Source: Candidatus Bandiella numerosa | Lineage (GTDB): Bacteria; Pseudomonadota; Alphaproteobacteria; Rickettsiales; Midichloriaceae | Direction: 5' to 3' | Assembly: GCF_021811875.1 (NCBI RefSeq) | Contig: NZ_JAJBJD010000003.1 | Coordinates: 1-18,242 of the forward strand | DNA length: 18,242 nt | In this document: positions 7,874-14,470 of the stretch, piece after piece | Numbering within the stretch: the stretch's first letter is position 1 | Layout: each line of letters begins with the position of its first letter | Notes under the pieces: model-generated | Told to the model about the DNA's origin: nothing | The model's input: only the letters and a program-made list of their open reading frames with translations | The model's database searches: none | Position numbers and translations under genes: made by a program

Positions 7874-8074
7874 TTATTTCTTCATATAATCTTGTAAAGA
7901 TTTATGTATTAATTCTGTAATCGTGATATCATTTTCTAATGCATAGCGCTTGATCTCTTTATGAAAGCTTTTGGCAACATTAATATTCATCTTCATAATA
8001 TCTTGTTTATCTTTTAGCTGCTGGAAAGCTTTTACCTTATTAATTGAAGGACGCCCTGTTTTTAGTAAGCTCAT
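7874..8074 (-). CDS. ParG-like ribbon-helix-helix partition partner
   Basis: A 66-residue basic protein. A disordered, positively charged N-terminus (MSLLKTGRPS) is followed by a ribbon-helix-helix domain: the strand MKMNINVAK at about 27-35, then two helices through ITELIHKSLQDYM. This layout fits small centromere-binding partners (ParG/CopG-like) of short ParA ATPases. Its start overlaps the parA stop by four bases (ATGA), so translation is coupled. The protein at 12388-12597 has the same architecture, with matching NINIAK and [10 protein letters not shown] segments. It probably binds a parS-like site and represses its own operon, which is inferred from the family. Confidence 0.72.
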   Translation of the reverse strand: MSLLKTGRPSINKVKAFQQLKDKQDIMKMNINVAKSFHKEIKRYALENDITITELIHKSLQDYMKK

Positions 8075-8694
8075 ATTATTTCTTTTATTTCATTTACTAC
8101 ATTAGTGATTTCTTGTATTGCTTCATTATTATTAGTATCAAAAACTGTCTGACCTTCCGCTGCCGATTTAGCATATATAATTCTTTGAGACGTATAACTT
8201 TTCATTACCGGCAAAGAATAACCTTGTAAAGCTTCCACTATTTCTTTGCTTAAAGAAGTGTTAGTTATTTTTCTACTAATACAAAAGTATGATTTTGGAT
8301 TGCCGTCAGTAAGTTGTTGTCTATGTTTTATTATATCTACAAGGTCTTCAGAAGCCCATATATCATAAGGAGAAGGTTGTACCGGTATAATTATAAGATC
8401 TGCACACTTAACAGCTGAAATTGCCATATCGGTTAATTGAGGTGCTCCGTCGACAATAACCCAGTCAAATTTATCCGCAATTTTTGAGATGTCTTTCTCT
8501 AAAGTAGGTCTATCCATACCTACAACTGCTATGTCGCTACTACCGGCTGCATGCCAATCACGAGCCGACCCCTGAGGATCTGAATCTATAAGCAGCACTC
8601 TAGATTTATTCAAGTGTAATTTAGTGGCGATATTAGTTGCTAAGGTAGTTTTACCTACACCGCCTTTTTGGTTTAATATTGCTATTATCTTCAT
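8071..8694 (-). CDS. parA: ParA family partition ATPase (copy 1)
   Basis: A 207-residue ParA/MinD-superfamily ATPase. The deviant Walker A KGGVGKTT lies at 10-17, a [14 protein letters not shown] segment at 34-47, and Walker B VIVDGAP at 79-85. It has no N-terminal helix-turn-helix, so it is the short, plasmid type Ib form (ParF-like). Such ATPases form dynamic gradients or polymers on the nucleoid that move and separate DNA copies through a small DNA-binding partner, here the overlapping RHH gene. It shares long near-identical motifs with the second ParA at 11754-12398. It leads the operon that also contains the large terminase, so partition and packaging genes appear co-transcribed. Confidence 0.93.
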   Translation of the reverse strand: MKIIAILNQKGGVGKTTLATNIATKLHLNKSRVLLIDSDPQGSARDWHAAGSSDIAVVGMDRPTLEKDISKIADKFDWVIVDGAPQLTDMAISAVKCADLIIIPVQPSPYDIWASEDLVDIIKHRQQLTDGNPKSYFCISRKITNTSLSKEIVEALQGYSLPVMKSYTSQRIIYAKSAAEGQTVFDTNNNEAIQEITNVVNEIKEII

Positions 8695-8871
8695 ATGTGT
8701 TTTTCTTTAAATAAAGATAAGTATACATCTTCGTTTAAAGAAGTAAAGATATAATTAAAACCTTTTAAAATTAAAGCACAACATAACTTGTCAATCAGTG
8801 TAACCCTATGCAAAATAACTAGCTTAACAAATGTGATTTTACCATTTGATAGTTAGTACTCTTGTTTTTCT
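8695..8871 (-). promoter_or_regulatory. Leader region of the parA1 operon
   Basis: A 177-base AT-rich gap between the BRO gene end and the parA1 start. Small inverted repeats sit close to the start: CTTTA/TAAAG at 8705-8716 and CTTC/GAAG around GTTTAAA at 8729-8743. A TTGACA on the minus strand (8794-8789) could be a -35 box, but no convincing -10 was found at the right spacing. These could be autoregulatory or centromere-like elements, though the evidence is weak. Confidence 0.3.
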
Positions 8872-9699
8872 TTATGTTATTTTCTTTGGTGATTTTAAAT
8901 AATTTTCGTTTGAAATTACCTTTTGTCCCGTTTTATTCTCAAGCTCTATTCTGGCAGCCTTGGCAATCTTCCCGCCCGCTTTACTTGCCGTCTTGTTTTC
9001 TGGCATTCCTTTTGCATTTATGCTTTCTGCAATTTGCCTCGTTGATAATTCAGCAAGCGCAGTAAAAATTAACTCTGCCTCTGTCATATGATCACGTAAA
9101 TTATGGCTTTTTAAACCCTTTAGATCTTTGTGCTTTTTTACGCTTACTCCAGACCATTCTTGATGAATAATACTTGTTAGAGTAGCATACTCATCACCTT
9201 CGTTAATGTCATGGTCTTTCCAGTAATCGGTTAACTTGTTCCTGGTTTCTTGACCGAGCATACGTTGCTGTATCCATTGTTTGCTGCGCCCATGCTTTTT
9301 CCAGTTCTCTCTAGCTCTATTAAGAGATTTCTCTGGGTCGGCAATTTCTTGTACACGTTCATAGCCTACTTTAGCAAGCCAACGTTTAAGCGGTTCAGCT
9401 TTAGGCGATGGGATAGATTGAATAATACGAAATAGGGATTCGGTATTAGCGCAGTCTGTTTCACGCATCTTTCCATCAGGGGCTTTTAGTTTCAACTGTA
9501 CGATTTTTTCGTACACTTCAGAAAAACCCTCTTGCTCAGTGAGTTGTTTTTTTAAGTCAGACCAATAACGTCGAGAGTTAGTACTATCAGTTAATGCACT
9601 GACTATATCAACAACCGAGAAAAACCAGGTTTCAGTTTTTTTATCATAGGTTCTACGGATTTTGTGATCTTCAAAAATAGTTAAGTTGTTTTCTGTCAT
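8872..9699 (-). CDS. BRO-family (Bro-N) phage antirepressor-like protein
   Basis: A 275-residue protein from the Met at 9699, chosen because family members begin almost directly with the NLTIFEDHKIRRTYD motif. An upstream in-frame ATG at 9720 would add seven residues. The N-terminal Bro-N domain (about 5-110) shows TWFFSVVDIVSALT, then RRYWSDLKKQL and RIIQSIPSPKAEP. The C-terminal half carries YERVQEIADPE, LRDHMTEAELIFTALAE and a closing GGKIAKAARIELENKTGQK, as in BRO/DinD-like proteins of prophages. These proteins are thought to bind DNA and act as antirepressors or transcription regulators. It is monocistronic-looking, with about 80 bases to the small-terminase gene upstream. Its YEKIVQLK segment is encoded by a palindromic word also found in the replication gene. 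Confidence 0.86.
   Translation of the reverse strand: MTENNLTIFEDHKIRRTYDKKTETWFFSVVDIVSALTDSTNSRRYWSDLKKQLTEQEGFSEVYEKIVQLKLKAPDGKMRETDCANTESLFRIIQSIPSPKAEPLKRWLAKVGYERVQEIADPEKSLNRARENWKKHGRSKQWIQQRMLGQETRNKLTDYWKDHDINEGDEYATLTSIIHQEWSGVSVKKHKDLKGLKSHNLRDHMTEAELIFTALAELSTRQIAESINAKGMPENKTASKAGGKIAKAARIELENKTGQKVISNENYLKSPKKIT
9497..9515. repeat. Intragenic palindrome in the BRO gene
   Basis: TGTACGA and TCGTACA are perfect 7-bp arms around five Ts. The inner 17 bases recur exactly at 17091-17107 in the replication gene, read in the same frame as YEKIV in both. Confidence 0.7.
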
Positions 9700-9781
9700 A
9701 AAATTTATGCTACCTTTCATTGTGTCTTTGTGTTATGTACACTATATTTTCTAGAACTTGGAAGCTTAAAACAATTTTTAC

Positions 9782-10246
9782 TTATTCCGTTTCTCCGCAC
9801 TCTTTCTTTAAATAAATCAATTCTTTCGTTAAGTTAATTCTCTCTATTAATTCTTCTCTGCTTAATGTTTTAACTATGTTAGCTTCTCCCTGTGTAATCG
9901 GCAATAGTGCTTCATGTTGCTTTTCCGACCAACCCCCTTGTGTTTTAAGATAGAATATAATTGCCTTTAGACTCATTTCCGATTTTGTATCGCTCTTAAT
10001 ATACCCCATAAGCCTTGAACTCACAAAGTTTTTAGCCTTCATTCTCCCCCTCGTATAGGCGGAAAAGATATCCTCATCTCTTTTTTGTATATTTCGGAAC
10101 GTTCTATCGCTAAAACCTAGATAATTGGAAATCTCTTGCTGAGTATGACCGTGAACGGCTAATGCTTCAATTTGAGAAATTTCTGCCGCGTTAAGCTCTA
10201 GAATCTCGCCCTTTTTTGCTCTTTTATTGTTTAAAGATTTACTCAT
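9782..10246 (-). CDS. terS: Probable terminase small subunit
   Basis: A 154-residue protein with an N-terminal helix-turn-helix (about 22-55: EIEALAVHGHTQQEISNYLGF then SDRTFRNIQKR), a central helical region (DTKSEMSLKAIIFYLKTQGGW) and a coiled-coil-prone C-terminus (SREELIERINLTKELIYLKK). This order, with the recurring KAIIFYLKTQGGWSEK phrase, is common in small terminases, which recognise the packaging site and recruit the large subunit. It overlaps the 3' end of the ParB-methyltransferase gene by 8 bases. It is separated from terL by BRO and the parA operon, where the two subunits are usually adjacent. A general HTH DNA-binding protein is the alternative. Confidence 0.7.
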   Translation of the reverse strand: MSKSLNNKRAKKGEILELNAAEISQIEALAVHGHTQQEISNYLGFSDRTFRNIQKRDEDIFSAYTRGRMKAKNFVSSRLMGYIKSDTKSEMSLKAIIFYLKTQGGWSEKQHEALLPITQGEANIVKTLSREELIERINLTKELIYLKKECGETE

Positions 10247-11426
10247 GCAAAACCGCTTTTTCTCCTGTGATTTTCTCCCACCTTTGTACTATGATATCTA
10301 CGTATGCAGGTGATAGTTCCATCATATAGCAATTACGGTCTGATTTCTCACAAGCTATCAAAGTTGTACCACTTCCGCCAAATGGGTCATATACTCCTTC
10401 ACCGACTTTTGAATTATTTATAATAGGACGTAACATACATTCAATAGGTTTTTGAGTACCATGTCCTGTTTGTTCTTCACCACCGCCACCAAATACATTA
10501 TTATTATTTATCTCCCATATCGTACTCTGATCACGTTTACCTTGCCAGTTATGCTGCCTTCCTCTTTTTACAGCGTACCATAAAGGTTCGTGTTGGCCAT
10601 GATAATCTCCTCGACTTAAGGCAAAGTGCTGCTTACTCCAAATAATCAAACTTATTAATTTAAAATCACAATTTTCAATATGCTCTGCAAATTTATGTGT
10701 GTAGCTTGAGGAATGCCAAATATATGCAACATCTCCTGTAAATAATGAATAAGCATCAGACCAATCATACCTATCGTCATTTAAAACTGTTCCTTTAGCT
10801 CTTGCTCCTTTACCGGCAACTTCCCTCCATTCAGGTTTATAGCTTACTCCATATGGAGGATCAGTTACCATTAATATAGGATTTGTTCCGTCTAACAATC
10901 TGCTTACATGCTCAGCATTAGTACTATCTCCACAAAGAAGGCGGTGATTACCTAATATGTATAAATCGCCTAATTTACTTACGGGATTAGCTGGTAATTG
11001 CTCTATTTCGTCTTCATCAATAGAGGGTATGATCACGGGTTCTAAAGTTTCTAAGAATTCCTTATCAAACCCAAACTCTTCAAGCTCTTCAAGGTTAAAT
11101 TGTTCTTGTAGAATATCAAAGTCAAACTCTCCAAAATTCAAATTATCTCTTACATTGATTCTATCAAGTTCTTGCTGCTGGAGAGTCCACTCAGGCATAA
11201 GCACTTCTATAACATCCGAAGGTTTATATCCTGCTTGTAGCAATGCTTTCTTTCTCTGATGTCCACCTATAATGGTGTAGTCTGTATTAACTATAATTCT
11301 TTGGTGATAACCATCCTCATTTATATGAGCAGTTAATTTATCAAGCTGTTCTTTTTTAATCTTTCTTGGGTTTTTATCATATTCCTTTAGATCGGATATC
11401 TTGACTTCTTTTATTGTCCACTTCAT
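10239..11426 (-). CDS. ParB-domain/DNA adenine-type methyltransferase fusion
   Basis: A 395-residue two-domain protein. Residues 1-95 are a ParB/Srx-like nuclease-fold domain (ISDLKEYDKNPRKI, then IIGGHQRKKAL at 52-62). Residues 145-390 are a beta-class amino-methyltransferase: catalytic motif IV DPPY at 189-192, GTQKP at 323-327, and the AdoMet-binding DPFGGSGTT at 347-355. Such fusions are frequent in phages and prophages and methylate exocyclic amino groups, usually N6-adenine and sometimes N4-cytosine. The target site cannot be read from sequence. No cognate restriction gene is nearby, so protection of the element's own DNA or epigenetic regulation is likely. The start has an AGAGGCG site. 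The gene overlaps the terS start, linking it to packaging. Confidence 0.93.
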   Translation of the reverse strand: MKWTIKEVKISDLKEYDKNPRKIKKEQLDKLTAHINEDGYHQRIIVNTDYTIIGGHQRKKALLQAGYKPSDVIEVLMPEWTLQQQELDRINVRDNLNFGEFDFDILQEQFNLEELEEFGFDKEFLETLEPVIIPSIDEDEIEQLPANPVSKLGDLYILGNHRLLCGDSTNAEHVSRLLDGTNPILMVTDPPYGVSYKPEWREVAGKGARAKGTVLNDDRYDWSDAYSLFTGDVAYIWHSSSYTHKFAEHIENCDFKLISLIIWSKQHFALSRGDYHGQHEPLWYAVKRGRQHNWQGKRDQSTIWEINNNNVFGGGGEEQTGHGTQKPIECMLRPIINNSKVGEGVYDPFGGSGTTLIACEKSDRNCYMMELSPAYVDIIVQRWEKITGEKAVLHE

Positions 11427-11640
11427 TAACGCCTCTTTTTACGCTCTCGCAACTGTATATTATTATCCTTTAGAAATTGAATTAACTATGAAAATTATAC
11501 TACATATTGTATTAAATAACAAATTATCTACTCTTTGTATTCTATATCTATGATTGATTACCAGATTATAGCAATATCCCTTGTAAACATAAGGTGATTG
11601 AGGGTGCTAAGTAAGATTAGTGCTGATACTATAAATACTA
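11427..11640. other. AT-rich intergenic region between methyltransferase and parA2
   Basis: This is the outer part of the 327-base divergent gap before parA2. It is very AT-rich and should hold the promoter of the minus-strand methyltransferase/terS operon. No gene, RNA or strong hairpin was recognised in it. Confidence 0.3.
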
Positions 11641-11669
11641 TTGACAAAAGAATGAGTAAAGTGAATAAT
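11641..11669 (+). promoter_or_regulatory. Sigma-70-type promoter of parA2
   Basis: A perfect -35 TTGACA (11641-11646) and an AATAAT -10 (11664-11669, five of six matches) are separated by exactly 17 bases. Palindromic operator-like sequences begin three bases downstream, suggesting repression by the RHH partner. Confidence 0.7.
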
Positions 11670-11671
11670 CC

Positions 11672-11743
11672 TACCTAGGTATTTAGGTTTATATATATAT
11701 AGATTTATATATACCTAGGTTACCTTTGTATATATAAATCTAT
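11672..11743. promoter_or_regulatory. Palindromic operator / centromere-like region of parA2
   Basis: TACCTAGGTA at 11672-11681 is a perfect 10-bp palindrome lying where transcription should start. A near copy, TACCTAGGTT, is at 11712-11721. The second copy lies in a larger structure: ATAGATTTATATATA (11699-11713) and TATATATAAATCTAT (11729-11743) are perfect 15-bp inverted repeats around a 15-base centre. Partition operons usually carry the binding sites of the small partner protein here, serving as operator and sometimes centromere. The repeats are seen directly; the role is inferred. Confidence 0.6.
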
Positions 11744-11753
11744 GGTTAACGAT

Positions 11754-12398
11754 ATGACAAGAGTAATAGCGATACTAAATCAAAAAGGTGGAGTAGGTAA
11801 AACAACTATCAGCACTAATCTAGCGGTAGCCATACAAAAAGATAATAAAAAAATACTATTAATAGACTCTGATCCACAAGGTAGCCTTAGAGACTGGAAT
11901 CAAGCTAATGAAGGTAAATTAATCCATGTCGTGGGTTTAGATAGAGAAACGTTAGCAAAAGATATAGAAGGTGTAAAACACGGTTATGACATAGTAATCA
12001 TTGATGGTGCTCCTCAATCTTCTAAACTTGCTGGTGCAGCTGTAAAAGCGGCGGACTTAGTAATAATACCAGTAACACCATCACCTTATGATGTTTGGGC
12101 ATGTTCTGACCTTGTAGAAATAATACAAGCAAGACAAGCAGTTACCGAAGGTAAGCCTCTTTGTTATTTTTTTATCAGCAGATCTCGTAAGGGAACAACC
12201 TTAAGTGAAGATGTTGAGAAAGCTCTTTCTGGTTATGAAATACCTATTTTAACAAGTCGTACAATACATAGAGAAGTATATGCTAAAACTGCATCAGATG
12301 GTCTAACCGTACATTATGATACAAGAGCAATAGAGGCGGTTAATGAAATTGAAGATTTTAAAAACGAAATATTGAAGGTTTTAGATAATGTCATTTGA
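11754..12398 (+). CDS. parA: ParA family partition ATPase (copy 2)
   Basis: A 214-residue short ParA, paralogous to the one at 8071-8694. It has KGGVGKTT for Walker [15 protein letters not shown] next and VIIDGAPQ for Walker B, with the same [15 protein letters not shown] region in its second half. The ATG at 11754 is chosen over the one at 11742 because it matches the start of copy 1 ([12 protein letters not shown]) and leaves the 15-bp inverted repeat outside the coding region. The earlier ATG would begin inside that repeat. It forms a two-gene cassette with the RHH gene that overlaps its end by 11 bases. The promoter, operators and downstream hairpin make a self-contained unit on the opposite strand to the phage genes on either side. 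Confidence 0.92.
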   Translation: MTRVIAILNQKGGVGKTTISTNLAVAIQKDNKKILLIDSDPQGSLRDWNQANEGKLIHVVGLDRETLAKDIEGVKHGYDIVIIDGAPQSSKLAGAAVKAADLVIIPVTPSPYDVWACSDLVEIIQARQAVTEGKPLCYFFISRSRKGTTLSEDVEKALSGYEIPILTSRTIHREVYAKTASDGLTVHYDTRAIEAVNEIEDFKNEILKVLDNVI

Positions 12399-12597
12399 AG
12401 CTAAAAAGGGTAAGAATAAACATCGCAGTCATACTGTGGATAAAGCCATTATTGAAGCAATTAAAGATGATATGGTTGGCTTAAACATAAATATAGCAAA
12501 AAATAAACGAGCTATATTCAAAGCTAAGACTGCTATCAAGGGCGATACTATGCAAGATATAATTATCAAGGCAATAGATAGTTATATAGAAACCTAG
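12388..12597 (+). CDS. ParG-like ribbon-helix-helix partner of parA2
   Basis: A 69-residue basic protein with a lysine-rich tail ([15 protein letters not shown]) followed by a putative RHH fold: the strand GLNINIAK at about 31-38, then two helices ending in [13 protein letters not shown]. It is the architectural counterpart of the RHH protein at 7874-8074. It overlaps the parA2 stop by 11 bases, so translation is probably coupled. It likely binds the CCTAGG-type palindromes before parA2 and possibly the hairpin after its own stop. The two RHH proteins differ clearly outside their cores, so the two cassettes may recognise different sites. Confidence 0.7.
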   Translation: MSFEAKKGKNKHRSHTVDKAIIEAIKDDMVGLNINIAKNKRAIFKAKTAIKGDTMQDIIIKAIDSYIET

Positions 12598-12616
12598 ACA
12601 TATACTAAACTATTTA

Positions 12617-12654
12617 CCTATATTTCTATATACCTAGCTATATAGAAATATAGG
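12617..12654. repeat. Perfect 16-bp inverted repeat after the parA2 operon
   Basis: CCTATATTTCTATATA (12617-12632) and TATATAGAAATATAGG (12639-12654) are perfectly complementary around the six-base centre CCTAGC. No T-run follows, so it is not a standard terminator. The centre repeats the CCTAG core of the palindromes upstream of parA2, which suggests a partner-protein site such as a centromere. An AT-rich transcription-end hairpin is the alternative. Confidence 0.65.
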
Positions 12655-12717
12655 ATATTAATTAGTTGAGGAATATAAGTACTTGACCGCTTCGCCCGTT
12701 CAATATAACTTGTAATA

Positions 12718-12778
12718 GTTCTGTCTTTTGGCGTTATTTTCCGCTTTTGAGTTTCGGTAAAAAAGCAGAACGTTTTTT
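12718..12778 (+). terminator. Terminator-like hairpin before the 137-aa gene
   Basis: GTTCTGTCTTTT (12718-12729) pairs with AAAAGCAGAAC (12761-12771) with one bulged base, followed by six Ts (12773-12778). It probably ends transcription from the parA2 operon. The stem sequence recurs after the next gene. Confidence 0.6.
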
Positions 12779-12833
12779 CCAAAACATTTTATTTATAAGA
12801 TCTGCTTTGTAGTAATTTTAAAATATAGAAAAA

Positions 12834-13247
12834 ATGCTTGATACAGAAATATATACTTTATCACCAATGAGTAGTAAAAATAGCAAAGAATCCCTTCGGT
12901 GGAAAAAAATTGATATTTCAAAGACTCCTTCTGTTTACTGGTTAAACTTAGGCAACAGTACTCAGTATAAAATTGTTACTTTTATGATCCAAGATGCCTT
13001 ATTTTTAGGGGTTGAAAGAATAGGTTGTTTTCTCTTTAACAAAGAGAATGAAAAGTTTCCATCCTATGTTGCTGAAAAGTTAAATCTAGATCCAAATAGC
13101 GACGCCAGGAATATAGCTGATTGGCTGAACATTCAGTTTGGGTTTCAAACTCAAGAATTCGGGTTTTATTATGATAATTTTTGTGTAGACTCTTTCTCGA
13201 AGCAGGAACAATACATAACACTTGACGATTTTAGTCTTTTTATGTAA
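12834..13247 (+). CDS. Unknown 137-aa protein, moron-like gene
   Basis: The family is not recognised. The protein is soluble-looking with no signal or membrane segment. Its centre has alternating hydrophobic and aromatic residues (TPSVYWLNLGN, IQDALFLGVERIGCFLFN), then an asparagine/aspartate-rich loop (NLDPNSDARN) and an aromatic FGFYYDNFCVD segment, so a compact alpha/beta fold is likely. It stands alone on the plus strand between two related terminator-like hairpins and faces the end of the minus-strand replication operon. A single gene with its own control signals, inserted between phage operons, is the classic layout of a moron, which often encodes host-altering, anti-defence or superinfection functions. 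Nothing in the sequence says which. The ribosome site is weak. Confidence 0.6.
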   Translation: MLDTEIYTLSPMSSKNSKESLRWKKIDISKTPSVYWLNLGNSTQYKIVTFMIQDALFLGVERIGCFLFNKENEKFPSYVAEKLNLDPNSDARNIADWLNIQFGFQTQEFGFYYDNFCVDSFSKQEQYITLDDFSLFM

Positions 13248-13256
13248 TTTTAGGTA

Positions 13257-13315
13257 GTTCTGTCTTCAAGTTTGGTCTCATCGGTTAATCTAAGACAGAA
13301 CGCCTTTCGTTTTTA
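13257..13315 (+). terminator. Terminator-like hairpin after the 137-aa gene
   Basis: GTTCTGTCTT (13257-13266) and AAGACAGAAC (13292-13301) are a perfect 10-bp inverted repeat with a 25-base loop, followed by a T-rich tail ending in TTTTT. The 12-base word TAGTTCTGTCTT is shared exactly with the hairpin at 12716-12727. Confidence 0.65.
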
Positions 13316-13393
13316 AAAATACCTATTTTTCTCTTTTTTTTGACTAATATTTCTACACACTGATTATTTGCGTAGTCGAATTTACTTATATAT

Positions 13394-13597
13394 TCACTTT
13401 TTTGACAGTCTTCTAATAGTGTCAAATTCTCCTACTCCTCCATAATAATTCCATGATCCATAGGACGCTTCCTTATTAATTTCTTCAAGAGCTGTTTCAG
13501 CATCGGATAATTCATCTTCTAAATTGCTAACTCGGACTTTTAGTTCTTCACACTCTTTATAAAGTTCTTTGTAAGTAGGAAATTTTTTTTGTTCCAT
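13394..13597 (-). CDS. Small coiled-coil protein, unknown function
   Basis: A 67-residue acidic protein. Residues 9-45 (from YKELYKECEELKVRV to AETALEEINKE) have heptad-like spacing and should form a coiled coil. The tail is glycine- and tyrosine-rich (GSWNYYGGVGEF). It is the last gene of the minus-strand replication operon, starting six bases after the preceding stop. Function unknown. Confidence 0.55.
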   Translation of the reverse strand: MEQKKFPTYKELYKECEELKVRVSNLEDELSDAETALEEINKEASYGSWNYYGGVGEFDTIRRLSKK

Positions 13598-13603
13598 AAT
13601 TAA

Positions 13604-14026
13604 TTACCACAATAAATTTACGTTCCTAGCTTCTTCTAACAATCTTTGCTTCTTCTCCTCGGCCTTTAGTTTGTGAAACCTTTCAAGAGCTTGACTCGGA
13701 GATAACTCCCCTTTATAAGATTTCATCCAGTCATTATCCTTTATTGTTGTAAGCTTAGGTTTTTTAGTATCACTTTTTTTAACAGATAAAGGATCTCTCC
13801 CTTTCTCCCACTGTTCCACTGCATCTAATCGTTTGTGGTAATTCTTAAACTTAAAACCATACTTATTCTCCATTCTGGTTTTTATATACGTAAACTCAGC
13901 AGAGTTATAATCAGATATGATACACGCTTCTTGCAAAAATTTGCCGTCACTTTCCTTAGGGCTATCATCAGTAATAGTTCTATCTATTCTAGCAAGAATG
14001 CTTTTTCTAGCATAAGCTGCGCTCAT
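13604..14026 (-). CDS. Unknown 140-aa lysine-rich protein
   Basis: No family is recognised. The protein is basic and mostly helical by composition. The C-terminal part (SPSQALERFHKLKAEEKKQRLLEEARN) is probably a long charged helix, and residues around 88-106 are a lysine-rich linker. It begins within the ATGA overlap at the end of the small membrane-protein gene, behind a GAGG site, so it is clearly part of the operon. A nucleic-acid-binding accessory role would fit the context but is not shown. Confidence 0.6.
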   Translation of the reverse strand: MSAAYARKSILARIDRTITDDSPKESDGKFLQEACIISDYNSAEFTYIKTRMENKYGFKFKNYHKRLDAVEQWEKGRDPLSVKKSDTKKPKLTTIKDNDWMKSYKGELSPSQALERFHKLKAEEKKQRLLEEARNVNLLW

Positions 14027-14190
14027 TTCTCTACCTCATCTTCAGCATTTAAATCCAAGTCTAAAAATATTATTATTTTGTCAATTTTGCTATTTAAATC
14101 CAGTAACTCCTTTGAAATGGTTATCATCGGTAGCCAAATCAAAAAGCCTAAAAGAACAGTAAGAAATGCGGACAATGCTATGTTCTTCAT
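14023..14190 (-). CDS. Small single-span membrane protein
   Basis: A 55-residue protein from the ATG at 14190, which has an AGGAGAG site and overlaps the DUF2829 stop in an ATGA. An earlier in-frame ATG at 14214 lacks support. Residues 4-25 (ALSAFLTVLLGFLIWLPMI) form one transmembrane helix, followed by an acidic amphipathic tail (LDLDLNAEDEVEK). It could be a membrane-active phage protein such as a holin- or spanin-like component or an inhibitor, but no family is recognised. Confidence 0.65.
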   Translation of the reverse strand: MKNIALSAFLTVLLGFLIWLPMITISKELLDLNSKIDKIIIFLDLDLNAEDEVEK

Positions 14191-14453
14191 ATCTTCTCTC
14201 CTACAATTATCCAATCATTTGCTTCAACATCATATATATCAAACACCCATTCTTGGATTACTAGTCTATCTTTGTGCTGAGGGTGTTTTTTTTCAAAATC
14301 ATGATAAGCACAATATTGATAAATTATTTCTCTTCTTTCCTCATACTCATTATCCTCGTAACCCAATATAAAGTAACAATATCCATCGCACTCACTAGAT
14401 CGGCAAACTTTTTTACCTTCTCTCATCTGTTGAATGGCTTCTATAATATTCAT
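14187..14453 (-). CDS. DUF2829 (Tad2-like) small phage protein
   Basis: An 88-residue protein with the outline of DUF2829. It opens with MNIIEAIQQMREGKKVCR, matching the family's (I/F)xEALxxLKxGKKVxR start, and ends with WVFDIYDVEANDWIIV, matching the W-x-x-x-x-D-x-x-A-x-DW-x-V finish. The middle is longer and more charged than usual and rich in Tyr and Cys. Some DUF2829 proteins (Tad2) sequester the cyclic-ADP-ribose-type signal of Thoeris defence. That role is inferred from the family and is not proven for this divergent member. It has a GAGG site, sits 17 bases after the cytosine-methyltransferase gene and is coupled to the small membrane-protein gene downstream. Confidence 0.65.
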   Translation of the reverse strand: MNIIEAIQQMREGKKVCRSSECDGYCYFILGYEDNEYEERREIIYQYCAYHDFEKKHPQHKDRLVIQEWVFDIYDVEANDWIIVGEKI

Positions 14454-14470
14454 TATCTTAGTCCTCTTAA

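Noticed and set aside
10957..11259. Plus-strand open frame opposite the ParB-methyltransferase gene
   Set aside because: Serine/cysteine-rich shadow of a clearly coding gene.
11742..11753. Upstream in-frame ATG for parA2
   Set aside because: It lies within the second arm of the 15-bp inverted repeat, and homology with parA1 supports the ATG at 11754.
12716..13266. TAGTTCTGTCTT direct repeats as attachment sites of an integrated cassette
   Set aside because: Both are the 5' arms of hairpins followed by T-rich tails, which fits terminators better than recombination sites.
13835..14371. Plus-strand open frame of 178 codons
   Set aside because: It is antisense to three tightly packed minus-strand genes with good ribosome sites, and its translation is low-complexity Ser/Ile/Phe-rich, typical of a shadow.
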